A DNA stretch of 64,000 bases from Anniella stebbinsi (GCA_029215795.1 JARDYH010000004.1:203650017-203714016); one strand, 5' to 3'; shown: positions 12,944-25,250, counted from the first letter of the stretch. Numbers and translations are program-made. The notes: generated from the sequence alone by a model not told the origin.

Positions 12944-14117
12944 TCTAAAGTGAACTCTCGGTGTACAGGATATAGGCTTTGCATTTCTGGCCTCTGATCT
13001 ATCTGGAGCATTCACGTAAAATGCAGCTTCTTTGTCATAGGGAGCTTCCAGATGGAAGGGTTTTTGGCATGTCTGACATTTGCAATCCACAGAGGTACCA
13101 TGCCAATCTCTATGCTGATTACTGCTCATCCAAATGGACTAGCAGTGAGACGGGTGGCATAAAAATTATGGCATAGATCAGCAACAGTAATGCCAGTATA
13201 AATGTCCTCTATACTGGTAGGATTATCCTCAAGGTACTTCTTATTTGGGTACCCCTGTTGCTGAGGAAACTTTTGTATAGATGTTTCCTTGAAATGGCTC
13301 TTCTGGAGAGACCAAAAGCAACAATGACTGCAAATATAATGGACAGTATCGAGTGCAACATGAGTGGCGATGTCAATTATGTTGCACTAGTTTAACGGAT
13401 TTCCAGTGCAATGCCAATACTGTTAGCTGGCGCTACAGGATTCCCCAGAAAAGTATGTATACATACATGTATTAATTTGGAGATACAACCAGCCTTTTAT
13501 TCTTATATTTCAATAGTGCTTAAACTAACAAGGATGGGTAGCAAATGGTTAGATGATGTATTAAATCCTGAGGTCTCCAGAAGAAAATTTTATGCCTCCT
13601 TTTCATCCTAACCTGCTTTCAAGCAAGTATATTTAGGGATGAGTTTCACCCAGAAATATTTAGCTATGAATCTTAATTTACACTAATTGAGTACTTCATG
13701 GAATCAATAAACTGCAAACTTGCATAAATTATAAATTTCAAAATAGATCAATTTTCTTTCATCATGCATACTTTGAAGTGCTAAGATTGCAGCTTCCTTT
13801 CCATTTGCCAATGCATTCCATTTTTTTAGTGTTCTCAATAACAATAAGAATAGTTTCAAGTACAGAAGATGTTCTTATAGCCCTATCCAATTATATTCTT
13901 ATTACATGTGCCATTCTCCTATAAGTACCTGTGGCTGGATTTTATTTTTTAAATGTCTCCTCCTTGTTTGATGCACTTGGGTCCTTTTATCCTTGTAAAC
14001 TGGTGAAAGATAGGAGAAATTCTTCTTAGGGTTAGGGTCATGCCCTAGAGCACAAATAACCCAAGAAATTTCTTGTGGGAGCAATATTAGGGTGTTAGTG
14101 AAGGGATGAGTAGTCAT

Positions 14118-14292
14118 TGGATATACATAGCTCAGTGGTAGAGCATCTGCTATGCATGCAAAAGGTCCCAGGTGTGATAACCGGCATCTCCAGGTAGGAC
14201 AGGAGAAATTCCCACCTGAAACTTGGAGAGCTACTGCTAGTCAGTGACAGCAATACTGAGCTAGATGGACCAATAGTCTAACTCAATATAAG
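14118..14292 (+). mobile_element. tRNA-derived SINE, sense copy
   Basis: Begins with a tRNA-like A box, tagctcagtggtagagc, has a degenerate B box near aggtgtgataacc, and continues with actgctagtcagtgacagc and gagctagatggaccaatag. It is the reverse complement of the family at 10013-10213. Not a functional tRNA gene: no cloverleaf is possible and the B box is damaged. Confidence 0.8.
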
Positions 14293-15550
14293 TCCCAAAA
14301 TCTGTGTCGTTTCATGGCATCCCTTGCTAGGGCTCAGTTCTTGAAAATACATGGGATCAGAGGTAGGATCAGCATCATCTGGAAGCAAAGGCTTCTAAGG
14401 CATATGTTTCAGATCACATGGAGTCAGCTCCCTTGGGCAGCAAACTGACTTGGACTAATCTTGCTGAGTGCACAAGGCTATCCCCTCCCCCATTAGCATG
14501 TGTTGTCGTACACCTTTACACATCTGAAGCCTACTTTTATGTGTTCAGAAATCATGGGTGCTTCCAGACGGAAGGCTTCTAGCACAACAAAACCATTCCT
14601 TTTCTACTGTAAGCTACAAGCAGTGTTGCAGTTGACCATCCAAGCCTCAGGAGCCTAGCACTTTTTGGTGTGTGCATCTCACTATGTTCCATTCATACCA
14701 TGGGAACAACATCAGCTATGTGGGCAGGGTAAGGCTCATCAATTTCACCAGAGAGAATTTCACACCCACTGTGCCTCAATAGTGCATTTTCCTATCCGCC
14801 CAGTCTCCTGCCCTGCATAATTCCAGAGGAGTTGCTTATGAAGAAATGCAGATTTGTTCTATGCCTAATAAATAGTATTTTTTTATAACTCTTGAAACAA
14901 AAGTGTGTCCCATTTTAAACTTGTCATACCATTTAGTAAGTTTGAGAGAAACAACATTTTAATCTTAACTATTAAAAACTAGATTCAGATTTACCCAGCA
15001 AGTTAGGGTTATGTGAACATGACTCCGAAATATATATGCCTAAGTCTTACTATAGACTTGCGTCATGCTATTTTTCTATAATAATACTAATAATAGTAAT
15101 GACATAATAGTATTATACTGAATTTTGTCACAGTTCTACAGAATAAAAAAATCAGTACTGAAGGCCATTCACAATAATATAAAGACATGACAGCAATGAT
15201 ATTTAAACATTACACACAATCAATGAATTTATAAGTAGTAAAATCACCCAGCAAATGCTTGAAGACAACAGTAGATTTTTGCCTGCCTTTCCTTATTTCT
15301 GAATATATTCCAGCTTGTAACTACAACTGCTCTTTCTGCTTTACTGCCTTCAGCAGTAAAAGGCAATCTCCTCTCTTAAATGACCACCAATTTGTTCTTG
15401 CTGTTTCTTGTATCTGGAGTGTCATCATATATTACGTTATCTCTCTTCAAATTTCATATTTTTCCATGGGGAATTTAGCTTAAACCCCTATTCATCCACA
15501 ACTAAAACAAAGTATATTTCTCACATCCTTTCTTATCTCGCCTTTCCCAT

Positions 15551-15722
15551 GGCCAGATCCACACCAAGCAGGATATAGCACTATGAAAGCAGTATATGAT
15601 ATGTGTCGATGGGCCCCAACAGTTGTCAGTGCACTTCAATACCGTTAGAAAGCAGTAGTGTGGTTTCTGCCTCTTACATATTGCTTTCGTAGTGCTATAT
15701 CCTGCTTGGTGTGGATCTGGCC
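15551..15722. mobile_element. MITE, GGCCAGATCTACAC family, best palindrome
   Basis: A 172-bp element whose ends GGCCAGATCCACACCAAGCA and its inverse TGCTTGGTGTGGATCTGGCC match perfectly over the first 20 bp apart from one substitution. It is flanked by CAT on both sides (15548-15550, 15723-15725), a 3-bp target duplication. The middle (ggccccaacagttgtca) is shared with 24689-24818. Confidence 0.85.
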
Positions 15723-15788
15723 CATGTCTTCCTCTGTGTTGCCCATTGTTGAAATGTAGCTTTTGTAAGTTCACTGGGACATATCTAT

Positions 15789-16150
15789 ATTTAGAACATA
15801 AGAGCCATGTTGGATCAGACCAAGGCTTATTTAGTCTAGCATTCTGTTTGCACAGTGGCCAACCAGATGCCTATGAGAAGCCCACAACAGGACCTGAATG
15901 CGATAGCACCCTCCTGCTTGTGTTCTCCAGCAATGGTATACAGAGCCATACTGCCTTTGATACTGGAGGTAATATATAACCATTGTTACTAGTAGCCATT
16001 AATAGCCTTTTCCTTTGTGAATTTGTCTAACCCCCTTTTAAAGCTAAGATGATGGCTGTCACTACATCTCGTTGTAGCAAATTCCATAGTTTGATTATGT
16101 GCTGTGTGAAGAAGTACTTCCTCTTTCTGTGTGAAGACGTGCTTCCTTTA
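15789..16150 (-). mobile_element. CR1-like LINE 3' region
   Basis: On the minus strand it reads as gaagtacttcttcacacagc, then the 'WNSLP'-like region and ends gatccaacatggctcttatg. It is the same family as the + strand copy at 47128-47467. The block corresponds to the C-terminus of a CR1-type polyprotein and is decayed. Confidence 0.7.
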
Positions 16151-16304
16151 ATGATGGTTCCATATAAACAATCAGGATTTTTTAATGGGATATGCACTTG
16201 AATGGTATGGAAGAAAGCAGCAATGAAGGGATTAGTAACAGCATAGTGCGTACGATGTTTAGCAAATATAACTTAGGAATAAAGAATAGTATATTGTCTT
16301 CATA

Positions 16305-16404
16305 TACTACCCAGAGAGCTTCGGCTATGGGGCGGTATATAAATGTAATTATTATTATTTATTTATTTATTATTATTATTATTATTAATAATAATAATAA
16401 TAAT
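16305..16404 (+). mobile_element. LINE 3' tail followed by (TTA)n/(TAA)n
   Basis: cccagagagcttcggctatg then gggcggtatataaatgtaat, followed by a TTA repeat that inverts into (AATAAT)n, giving a hairpin-capable AT repeat. Confidence 0.7.
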
Positions 16405-16857
16405 TCATTACTTGTGTTCCCAATCAAAGTGGTTTCACCCAAACCAAAGTAGATCTATGCTGTCATTCCAGGCCAAAGAAAATCACATGTTGCATGGAGG
16501 CAGATATCCCCATATTTCTTCCAATAGCTACACCTATATTTCAGTTGTCTTCAGAGATATAGACACCCATTGGAAAGGTATATGGGAAACTACGTGACTA
16601 CCTTCTGCAGTGCACCCATGTGCTTTCTCTTAAGCAACTCTAGCAGAAGACCCTTCTCTTCAAATTAGTACATAGTGTTTGCTTCACATCTTCTCTCTTA
16701 GACATAGTGTTGATCTCATCCCTTATCTACTTCATTTTGGCAGCCGGATTTTGAGTCCAGTTTGAAACTTCCAAATGGAGGTTAACATGCAATACCTTAG
16801 ACCAGAAAAGACTCAAGAGAGTAGAAGCTATTAAGAATGATAAAATCTAGCCTATAT

Positions 16858-17385
16858 AGCAGAAATCAAGAATAGTTCAGCTTTTTTGGAGCCAAACCAA
16901 TCTGAGATAGAGTACACATTATACATGTGCTAAAAGAACTACACTGGCTGCCTATTAGCTACCGAGCCCTCAGCAACCCAGGACCAGAGTACCTAGCCTA
17001 TATACCCCCGGCCAACCATTAAGACACTCAACAGAGGTCTTGCTGACCATTCCATGATCTATGGAATGTCATCATATGACATTTCAGTAGTGGCACCTAC
17101 CCTCTGGTACTCTGTTCCCAGTATGGTTCAGGGGGTAGAAACGCTTCCTGAAAATGTATCTGCTTTTGCAAGCTTTCCCTGGCTTGCAATTGATATATCA
17201 TGATGATGCTCCATTTGACTGTTTCCTATTTTTTAAATTGTTTTCTTTTTTTCTCTAATTTATTTTTCTTGTACCTGTATTTGAGAGTTTTAATAGAGAT
17301 TTTTAATACTTTAGTAAGTAAACCACTTAAGAGATTTTACTGTATCAAGCAGTTTGCAAATATAAATAAATAAATAAAATTATTT
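16858..17385 (+). mobile_element. L2/CR1-type LINE 3' fragment
   Basis: Contains a decayed 'LHWLPI-YRAL' region (actacactggctgcctatta), the 'PLFR-AFPG' end and a tail aaatataaataaataaataa at 17357-17380. No intact frame. Confidence 0.65.
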
Positions 17386-17936
17386 TATGGAATATTTTTG
17401 GTAAGATTTTGGTAAAATCTTCTGAGCAGTATGTGCCTATATGGCTTGACTTTGGACTCAAAGTTTTAGAATGCACATGGGTATGGACAACTTAGGAAAT
17501 GAACAATAAGTGGATTGTGCATTAATTATATTGTGTTCATACTCCACAAGAAACATATGTACCGATTTACATTGGAACTACATTTAATTTTGGAAAGGAG
17601 GGAAGGAAGTGGGAGAGGAATATGCACCAAGTGCTTTTTCTTCCAAAAATGTAGGAGAGGCATAGCAGCTTGCCTGGCTTTACTCAAAGTCTAATCTGCA
17701 AATTCACCTGGTAACCAGATAAAACGCTTCAGTTAGGTGCTGGGCTGCAGCTTCTGCTGTGAGCAATGTACGCTGGAAGAGCGCTTGCAGGCATCAATGT
17801 CACTCCTCGTGGAATGCCTGACCTTTCCCAGGGCTTTGATCATGCAGGCTCACAGTTTGAGATAATGAGTCCTTTGCCAAATCTGGAAGGGTGTGGGTTG
17901 TTGTTTTTTTAAAAAGCAGCTTTCAGGGCTTTAAAA

Positions 17937-17982
<46 letters not shown>
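17937..17982. repeat. (ATT)n microsatellite
   Basis: About 15 ATT/TTA triplets. Confidence 0.9.
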
Positions 17983-18052
17983 GCCCTACTAATGTGTTAC
18001 CTAAGTTCCTGGCCCCTTACTCAATTTTGGAGATTTTGTACTCCCAGTTTAG

Positions 18053-18059
<7 letters not shown>

Positions 18060-18098
<39 letters not shown>
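18060..18098. repeat. (GT)n microsatellite
   Basis: Pure GT run of about 19 units, 80 bp after the ATT repeat. Confidence 0.95.
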
Positions 18099-18100
<2 letters not shown>

Positions 18101-18857
18101 ACCTTCCATATGTGTACTCATTTCGGAAGTGTACCCTGCTCCCAAATCCAGACTTTACAAAGCAAAAGAATAATAGTTGAGAACTCTGTGTGCATAATGA
18201 GAGCTGCTAGGTCGGAAAATCGCAGGACATCATGGAACTATGGCTTCCATATAAAGGTGTGTTGAGACTGACTTAATTGGGATAAATCATACCACAGACT
18301 TGAATGGTTTTAATTGTTTTTCATTTCAACAGGGTGAGGGTGAGAGGGGGCCAGCTACTGATTTCTGACAAAAAAACATACTCCGCATTTCAACAAACTT
18401 TAGTTCCCAAGATACTTTGGGGGAGACCATTGCTGATAAAACAGTATAAAACCAACACTTGTTAGTAGTATAGATATGTTCAATAGTATATAGTCCTGCT
18501 GTTCCCATCAAATTTGCAAGTTACCCTCATGTACCCTCATGTACCCTAAGCAGCTGTTATAGCATTTTGGGATGCAATAAAAAGTCTTCAGTTGCTGACA
18601 TCTGAATGTATTCTTCCTTGTATAAAATATTGCTCTTTCAGCTCATCTGAATTACTCCCACAGCTCCTTGCTTAAATATAAATAGAATGACAAGTATTTC
18701 ACATCTGGAGCTTTGGGTTGGAATGTGCTAATTAGACAAATTTTGACTCATTTTCCAAGCTCATTTTCCTAAGCCACCTAAATACCTGGCCTGTTTTTAT
18801 GTACATGGAGAATGGTGTTCCTTTTAACAATTTTGCCCCAGTGTTTTGCAGTATTTG

Positions 18858-19275
18858 TAGATATTATTTTTTATATTTATTACATTGTTATATTGCTGGA
18901 TAGCAGAGGCTCCACAGGCAGTGCATAATTAAACCATAAAAATGTAATAAGTATACAATAAATTAAAAACATTAAAAGATAAAAGTGAAATATAAAATCA
19001 GATAAATTACAGCCCAGGGAAAGCCTGTGTGAAGAGGTACGCTTTTAGGAGGCGCTTAAAAGCAATTACATTTTCCTTCTTCCGAACCACACAAGGTAGA
19101 GTTTTCCAGAGCGTGGCTGCCGCTGTTCTTCGTGGCAATATTCCGTTCGTTTCGGAAAGGCCAGCAGGACCTCCTCTGAAGATCATAACTCTTGTCTGGG
19201 TTTATATAAAGGGAGGTGGTCTACTAGGTATGCTGGTCCCAAGTTGTTTAGGACTTTATAGGATAACAACATAAC
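18858..19275 (-). mobile_element. LINE 3' fragment (L2/CR1-type)
   Basis: The + strand starts with an AT-rich tail (tttatatttattacattgtt) and continues into the reverse complement of the LINE C-terminal coding region (gaagaggtacgcttttagga, then tagagttttccagagcgtgg). Decayed. Confidence 0.6.
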
Positions 19276-19654
19276 CTTGTATATTATGTAATCTCTAAAA
19301 TAAGCATCATGTAATATTAACTTCAATAAATGCTTGTACACTGGTGTTTATTAGAACTGGGTTGAGCAACCTATGGTCCTCTGCCTAATTTCAATAGCTC
19401 TCTGCATTCAATCAGTTCAGAGCTCCGACGATGTGTCCTTTTTGTGACAGTCTGCTGCAGGGAAGGATGATGGAGAGAGAAAAGGGGTGAGCTTTTGGCT
19501 CTGGTCCCATGCACTGCTTGGTTTAGTCACCACCCCCTCCAACATCTGGGCCCTACAGATTACACATGAAGGAATGTGGACAGAATAGAAGTTGCCCATT
19601 GCTCTGTTAGAATAATTCCTTAATGGTGTATGATGATCGCTAACTAACCTATTG

Positions 19655-19756
19655 GGTAAAATCCAACATAAACCCTACTCAGTTTGATCATGACTAACCT
19701 AAATCCCATTCATTTCAATGAGTCTACTCTAAGTAGGATTTACATTGGATTTTATC
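19655..19756. mobile_element. Short palindromic MITE
   Basis: Left end GGGTAAAATCCAACATAAACC pairs with right end ggatttacattggattttatcc. It is about 100 bp long, with no coding content. Confidence 0.6.
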
Positions 19757-19759
19757 CAT

Positions 19760-21550
19760 TGTCAAAAAGTAATTACTTGATTATTTTGAATAAGAATTGA
19801 GAATGCATCAAAATCTATGAGGAGGAGGAAGGACAGAATAGGACTTGAGGGTAAACGGAATGAGGATTGTTTAATAGAAGTCCTATATTTGGGATAGCCA
19901 GAGATCCTGCTGTCAAGGCTTCAGTGTTTGGTTTTTTTTTTAAAAAAATCTCTTATCTCTTTTTAAAAACGTCTTTGTAGAGAGAGTAATGCCTTCAGCA
20001 TATAGAAGACCCTACATAGAAATCTAAAATCATTCCATGTGAATTCATACTGACTCTTTCTACAGACTTCCAGCTAAGTGAGTGAAAAAAGATCAGGTGA
20101 ACAGACTGACCTAAAAGAAGAGTGGTGGAGGAAGTACTACTGTAAATATCAGCTGCCATGAATTCTTCTCATGGCTCTCGGGCTATGACATTGTGGTTGG
20201 GCCTGCAACTATGGTATGTGTAGCATGCAAGGAAACATATTCAACCCTTTGAGTTGTTGGACTGGGTGGGGATGGCAAGAGATTATTTATCAGCTGTGGG
20301 TTCTTCTGATTTTTCTAGCAGGTTGGGCTGAAAAAAATAGCTTGACCCTATAAAGCTCAATAGGTCAATAATTTTGAAGGTCCAACACTTAATGTTTTTA
20401 ACTAGTCACAAGCCTATGCATGTTTAAGTTTATGCAATCCACAATGCTGGGAGTTATAGGACTCCCCCCCCCCCCCAAACATGCATAGAATTGTGTCTTT
20501 AGATTCACTGTGGTTTGAGTTCTTCTGACCGTAATTTAGTCGAATGGTCTCTTCAACTTTTAACTTAGGAGTCCTGAGTATGAATCTCAGTTAAACCGTG
20601 AGTTTACTGAGAAGACTTAGGCCAGGCCTAAGAATAATGGGAATAGCAATTGCCCCTTCTCATTGCTGTAAAGGTGAGAATACTAATCCATTTCTAAACT
20701 CCGTAAATCAAGGAAATGTGTTTGTTACATCAGTAGCCTGTGAAAGCTTATTCCCACGATATATTTGTTAGCTTTTAAGGTGCCAGGAGATTCTTAGTCT
20801 GCTGCAGCAAAAGTAACAAACTCAATTAACCCCTCTGAATTTAGGTTTTAGATAGCATTGCCACCTTTACAATGACAATGTCCCTAAGAGAATGAGCTTC
20901 TGTACTCCCTCTCCCCATTACTAGATTAGGTATAATAGCCTTGCAACATTTTCTTTCCTACTGCTAAACATCTGTTGAGGCAGAGGAGAAGAGCACAGGA
21001 GAACCCCTCCTCAACAGCTGTGTACTATATTAATTGTTTTTTTTACTGCCATAGCACTAATTGTTATCTAGGGCAGGAGTGGGTACCTGGACTGAATCAT
21101 ACAGCTGGACAGAAGCCATTGCAAAATTCACCCTCTCCTTTTTCAAGGCCACATGGCAACCCTGTTTTCAATCCTCTTTCTTCCAGTGAACTCATCTTAA
21201 TAGAGGAACGCTAATTACTTATAGCTATCCTCCCTGCACAACCGTTATGATGCTGGTACAAGCATAAATGAAGTGCAGGACTGGCCCAAGATATTTTGCT
21301 TTCTGAGCAGAGCAACAAATTCCCTCTCCGAAGTCAAAATACATAGTACCCAGTGCGGCTCAAGTTGTTTTGGCACCTGAGGTAGTAAATCCACCAAATA
21401 CCGCTTCCCCTGCCCTCCATGGCAGCAAAAATATAGCAATAATAACTTACAATTTGCTTCCCTTTCATGATACTCCAAGTAAGCTGCCTGATGTATCAGC
21501 CTCATTCTTTCTAATGATAAGGCCAACCTTGGTGAAATGAGACTTTGAGA
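19760..21550. other. Mostly unannotated intron sequence
   Basis: No gene is recognised. A short repeat at about 20395-20510 (tgcatgtttaagtttatgca, then a C-run) resembles 9810-9875. Confidence 0.4.
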
Positions 21551-21553
21551 TGG

Positions 21554-21982
21554 TGGCCTTGTTTGCACATAACACTAACTCATGATATGTGTCGTCCAAT
21601 TCTGGGTTGTCATTATGTATTGTTGTGATATGTGAACAACTCAGAAAGGGAAACTGTAGTTTGTTGTTGGGTTGTTTAAACAATGAGTTGTTATGTGTGA
21701 TTCCCAGACTGTGGGTTGTTCATGGATTGTTTCACAAGGCAACAGAGGCAGTAGGTAAGAGTGGTTAAAAAAAACCCAACCGACCAAAGTAACCTCTTCA
21801 TATGTCAGTAATGCAAAGGCAGTTGGGATTCAGGTACAGTGTGGGCAAAGTAGGAGGGAAACAACCTAGTGATTGAGAAAACATACCATTGTTTGAAAAT
21901 TGTCTGCCAGATAAATCCTGGATAGGACAACAAGCCATGGGTTAAATAAAACATGGGTTTGCATTATGTGTGAAACAGGCCA
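21554..21982. mobile_element. 429-bp non-autonomous DNA transposon with 9-bp target duplication
   Basis: The ends TGGCCTTGTTTGCACATAAC and gcattatgtgtgaaacaggcca are imperfect inverted repeats. They are flanked by an exact 9-bp direct repeat TTGAGATGG (21545-21553 and 21983-21991). The interior has several 'gggttgt' / 'acaac' stretches and no open frame. Superfamily not certain; 9 bp is longer than the usual hAT duplication. Confidence 0.75.
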
Positions 21983-22242
21983 TTGAGATGGTTTTGAGGC
22001 AAGTGTGCATTACTGCATGGACATGGACAGTGAACAAGCATGTCCTGGGTTTTTTTAAGGACTTCGCATGCCAGATGACTAATTATTGTGAGACTTGGTC
22101 CAAAAATAAACTCTTAGTAGCCCCGTTTCTTGTACTAGCCCTTCAACGCACTTTCATTCATCTTTAGTAGGCACCAGTGCATCATAAGATTAGTAGCAGT
22201 TACTAGTTAGGAGCAAGTTCCTACCTTTACATCATAGCCTTT

Positions 22243-22376
22243 TTAGGCTATACACATATATCTGTGTATATGTATTGCTTCGTATTGTTTGTATGATGTT
22301 ATCTGTACACCGTCCTGAGATCCTAGTGATATAGGGCGGGATACAAATGTTTTCATAAATAAAATAAATAAATAAA
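22243..22376 (+). mobile_element. LINE/SINE 3' tail
   Basis: caccgtcctgagatcctagt then agggcgggatacaaatgttt and (AAATA)n. It is a different tail subfamily from the 'cccagagagcttcgg' type. Confidence 0.6.
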
Positions 22377-22386
22377 TAGATGGATT

Positions 22387-22722
22387 CTGTTTGACGCCTG
22401 GTTAGCCGATTATGCGCATAATCGCTGAAGCGCTTTATCGTAAATGCTTGTATGCAGGAGGTAATTGAGCACTCATCTGGTGACCTTACCGGTTGTTTCA
22501 AATGCGCTTTACAAGTAGTTAATGCGGAAAATCGCTTGTTCACATAATCAAAATGCACTTTAACAGCCGGAGCAAAATAAAACTCGCTATTTAACGCGCA
22601 TTCGATAATGCGCATAATTGGAGAGAAAACGTGCCTCTACGCCCGATTTGCGCTCCGTTCTTGTAGAGGTAAAATTTTTAATGCGCCTTGAAAGAGCTTT
22701 AAATGCCTCTTGTAGAGGCAGC
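22387..22722. repeat. CpG-rich segment of unknown origin
   Basis: An abrupt island of CpG and 'aatgcgc' words (attatgcgcataatcgct, taacgcgcattcgataatgc, cgtgcctctacgcccg). It begins directly after a LINE tail and ends with the self-complementary tgcctcttgtagaggca. No gene is recognised; probably a young or unusual mobile element. Confidence 0.45.
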
Positions 22723-22836
22723 CCATGTTCATACCGCATGTGTATTAGTTCAGTGTGAAATTACTGTTTATATGAGGAAATATTTATTTAGTGCAGATGC
22801 AGGCACCCTTAGAAAGAGTGCAAGTAGCTGGCCCAG

Positions 22837-22930
22837 TTCAGAAGACACCTTAAACCATGGCTTTAACCATGGTGCTTTTTGGCTTAAGCAACGTGGTTAA
22901 AGCTGTGGTTTTAGGTGTCTTCTGAACAGG
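22837..22930. mobile_element. Short palindromic MITE
   Basis: gttcagaagacaccttaaac on the left pairs with ttttaggtgtcttctgaac on the right, with a second internal pair (ggctttaaccatgg / cgtggttaaagctg). About 94 bp. Confidence 0.75.
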
Positions 22931-23029
22931 GTATATGTCTGTCCGAATACAGGGTTTAATGTGAGCCAGATTTCACTCTAGTCTATGTTTTCAGTATCAG
23001 AGATCAGTCTTGGAACACAAGTAGTTGTG

Positions 23030-23525
23030 GTATTAAACTGAGTTAGGCAATGGGCTGGATAAGGACCAATAAACTGAACCACAGTCCAGATAAAATGGAG
23101 ATCCTGCGGGTGGATGGTTTTGTGTCTGGGGAGACAGTACTCAACCAGTTCTGGCTGGGGTCAGGTTCCCCCAGGAAGAGCAGGTTTGCAATTTGGGTGT
23201 TCTCCTGGATCCAGGTTTGTCTCTATGTGGCCTCTCTGGCTTGCAGAGCCTTTTTCTGGCTGAAGCTGGTTTGCCATCTGCAAACATCCCTGGACAGTAA
23301 TAGTCTAGTTATGGTTTTCCACACCCTGGTAGCCTCCTGGTTGGATTCGAACAATACATGCAGTGCCTTTGAAAACTGTTTAAAGCCTCCAGTTATTCCT
23401 GAATGCAGGTGCCAGAATTTTGCTTGGATCGCATCTCACCAGTTTAAGAATTTTATTCATTTTATATTTGATTTCCAGTTCAAAGTACTGGTGCTTTAAA
23501 GCCTTAAGTAGTTTGGGACACAGGT
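23030..23525 (+). mobile_element. L2/CR1-type LINE reverse-transcriptase C-terminal fragment (pseudogene)
   Basis: The translation shows RTNKLNHSPDKMEILRV, equivalent to the 'ANKLKLNPDKTE' region of the better-preserved copy at 33.4 kb, and ends FQFKVLVL with a stop where that copy has 'FKVLVLTYKALHGL'. The catalytic YADD region is absent and the copy is truncated. Confidence 0.75.
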
Positions 23526-23540
23526 GTTCTCTATTTCAGG

Positions 23541-23663
23541 TTTCCCCAACCTGATGCCCTTCAGATGTTCTGGACTTCAACTCCTATCAGCCTCAGCTAG
23601 CAATTTCAATGGTCAGAAATTCTAGGGGTTGTAGTCCAAAACATCTGGGCACTAGGCCGGGGA
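23541..23663. mobile_element. hAT-like palindromic repeat ('tttccccaacctg' family)
   Basis: Left tttccccaacctgatgccct pairs with right gggcactaggccggggaaa, with an internal pair ttctggacttcaactcc / gggttgtagtccaaaacatc. Related copies are at 41805-41915 and 53435-53563. Confidence 0.7.
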
Positions 23664-23827
23664 AAGCTGGCTTATTCCTATATTATATACAACAATTCTG
23701 TACAATTCTGCATTATATACTCCCATTTGAACCTGCTCCGAATTTTAAAGTCATCTGCCAATGGTCTTCTCAAGAGTGTCTCCTTCTCTGGAGTTGATAT
23801 CAATTAGGGAAAGGTTTGTCTCAGATC

Positions 23828-24020
23828 TGATCATCGAATAGTAGAGTTGGAAGAGGCCTATAAGGCCATCAAGTCCAACCCCCTGCTCAATGCAGGAATC
23901 TACATTAAAGCACACCTGATAGATGGATGCCCAGCTGCATCTTAAATGCCTCTAGTGTGGGAGAGCCTATGACCTCCCTAGATAATTAGTTCCATTGTTG
24001 TACTGCTTTAACAGTCAGGA
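23828..24020 (-). mobile_element. CR1 LINE 3' end
   Basis: Reads catcgaatagtagagttgga, caagtccaaccccctgctca and ctgcatcttaaatgcctcta on the + strand, the reverse complement of the sauropsid CR1 end. Longer relative at 40187-40565. Confidence 0.8.
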
Positions 24021-24044
24021 ATGTCATAACTGATATCTCAGTTA

Positions 24045-24664
24045 TTATAATAATAATAATTATTATTATTATTATTATTATTATTATTTGTAACCCGCCT
24101 CTCCCTCCAGATCGAGGCGGGGAACAGCAACAATATAAACATAAAAATCACAACAGTTAAAATTTTTAAAAAGCAAGAGAACAATACAACATTAAAAACA
24201 ATTTAAAATTCATCTGGATAGGCCTGTCGGAAGAGGACAGTCTTCATGACTCTCTTAAATTCATGAAGACTGCCAATTTGTCTAACCTCCTCCGACAGAC
24301 CATTCCATAGTCTGGGAGCGATGGAAGAAAAGGTCCTCTGGGTAACACTCGCCAGCCTAGTTCTGGCTGGCTTGAGTAAGTTCTTCCCAGAGGATCTAAG
24401 TGTGCGGGGCGGATTGTACGGGAGAAGGCGATCCCGCAGGTACCCTGGACCCAAACCATGTAGGGCTTTAAAGGTAATAACCAACACTTTATACTTTGCC
24501 CGGAAACTGATTGGCAGCCAATGAAGCGATTTTAAAACTGGTGTAATGTGATCACCCCTAGGTGTACCGGTGACCAACCTGGCTGCCATATTTTGAACAA
24601 GTTGAAGTTTCCAGACTAGGTACAAAGGTAGCCCTATGTACAGCGCATGAAATACCCTCCCCAA
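24045..24664 (-). mobile_element. L2/CR1-type LINE 3' end with open C-terminal reading frame
   Basis: The minus strand carries an uninterrupted 153-codon frame (24203-24664). It shows YIGLPLYLVWKLQLVQN, then LHWLPISFRAKYKVLVI, TFKALHGLGPGYL and a WNGLSEEVRQ end, all typical of the region C-terminal to the reverse transcriptase. The 3' end carries aacccgcctctccctccaga (reverse complement of the tail) and a TTA repeat at 24045-24090. It is 5'-truncated and the catalytic domain is absent, so it is not functional by itself. Confidence 0.8.
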
Positions 24665-24688
24665 AGAAGCACGCTTGGAGCAAACTTT

Positions 24689-24818
24689 GGCCAGATCTAC
24701 ACCAAGCAGGATATAACACTTTTAAAAATTTTGAAAACTGTATATGGAGTGTGTCATAGGCCCCAACAGTTGTCAATGCCATTATAAACCATTTTAAAGC
24801 AGTAGCGTAGATCCTGCC
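24689..24818. mobile_element. MITE, GGCCAGATCTACAC family
   Basis: A 130-bp copy starting GGCCAGATCTACACCAAGCA and ending gcagtagcgtagatcctgcc, flanked by TTT on both sides (24686-24688, 24819-24821). The core ggccccaacagttgtcaatg is shared with 15551-15722. Confidence 0.8.
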
Positions 24819-24944
24819 TTTGTTATCTTTTAAATGCCAGGCAAACTTTTTAAAAATTCACCCAGGTATTTAAGTCCTGTTATCTTCTGTTTTTATTTGT
24901 TTGTTTTAATATATATTTTGTTCTTACATAGCTGTAAACCAGGG

Positions 24945-25250
24945 TTGCAGAATCTCATTTGGCCCATGAGCCAAATTTCATATCAGAGAAGCTTTTGTGG
25001 CCACTGAAGGAATAAGAGGCAGTTGCCAACCCCCCCCCCCCCCAGCCCCAATCCCAGCATGTTGGAGTTTAAAACTCTTACTGCGAGTAATTAAGCCTTA
25101 GGAGAGGCAGGTCAACCTCTTAGAATGAGAGGAAAACTACAGAAGCCAGGAAAGCACCAAATGATTTGTAGTTGGGAGAAAGTGAGGGGACCAGGGGAAG
25201 GGGTTAGCGCTTTCTGGAAAACCCAGGACAGTCCTTGCTGTAAACCACCT
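24945..25250. repeat. Interspersed repeat related to 8155-8410
   Basis: Shares taagccttaggagaggcag. It contains a long C-run at 25030-25043. The family is unknown. Confidence 0.45.

Noticed and set aside
14118..14292. tRNA gene
   Set aside because: The A box is good but the B box is degenerate and the downstream sequence matches SINE copies; it is a SINE.
22232..22615. 127-codon minus-strand frame
   Set aside because: It spans a LINE tail and the CpG-rich segment, so it is an accident of repeats.
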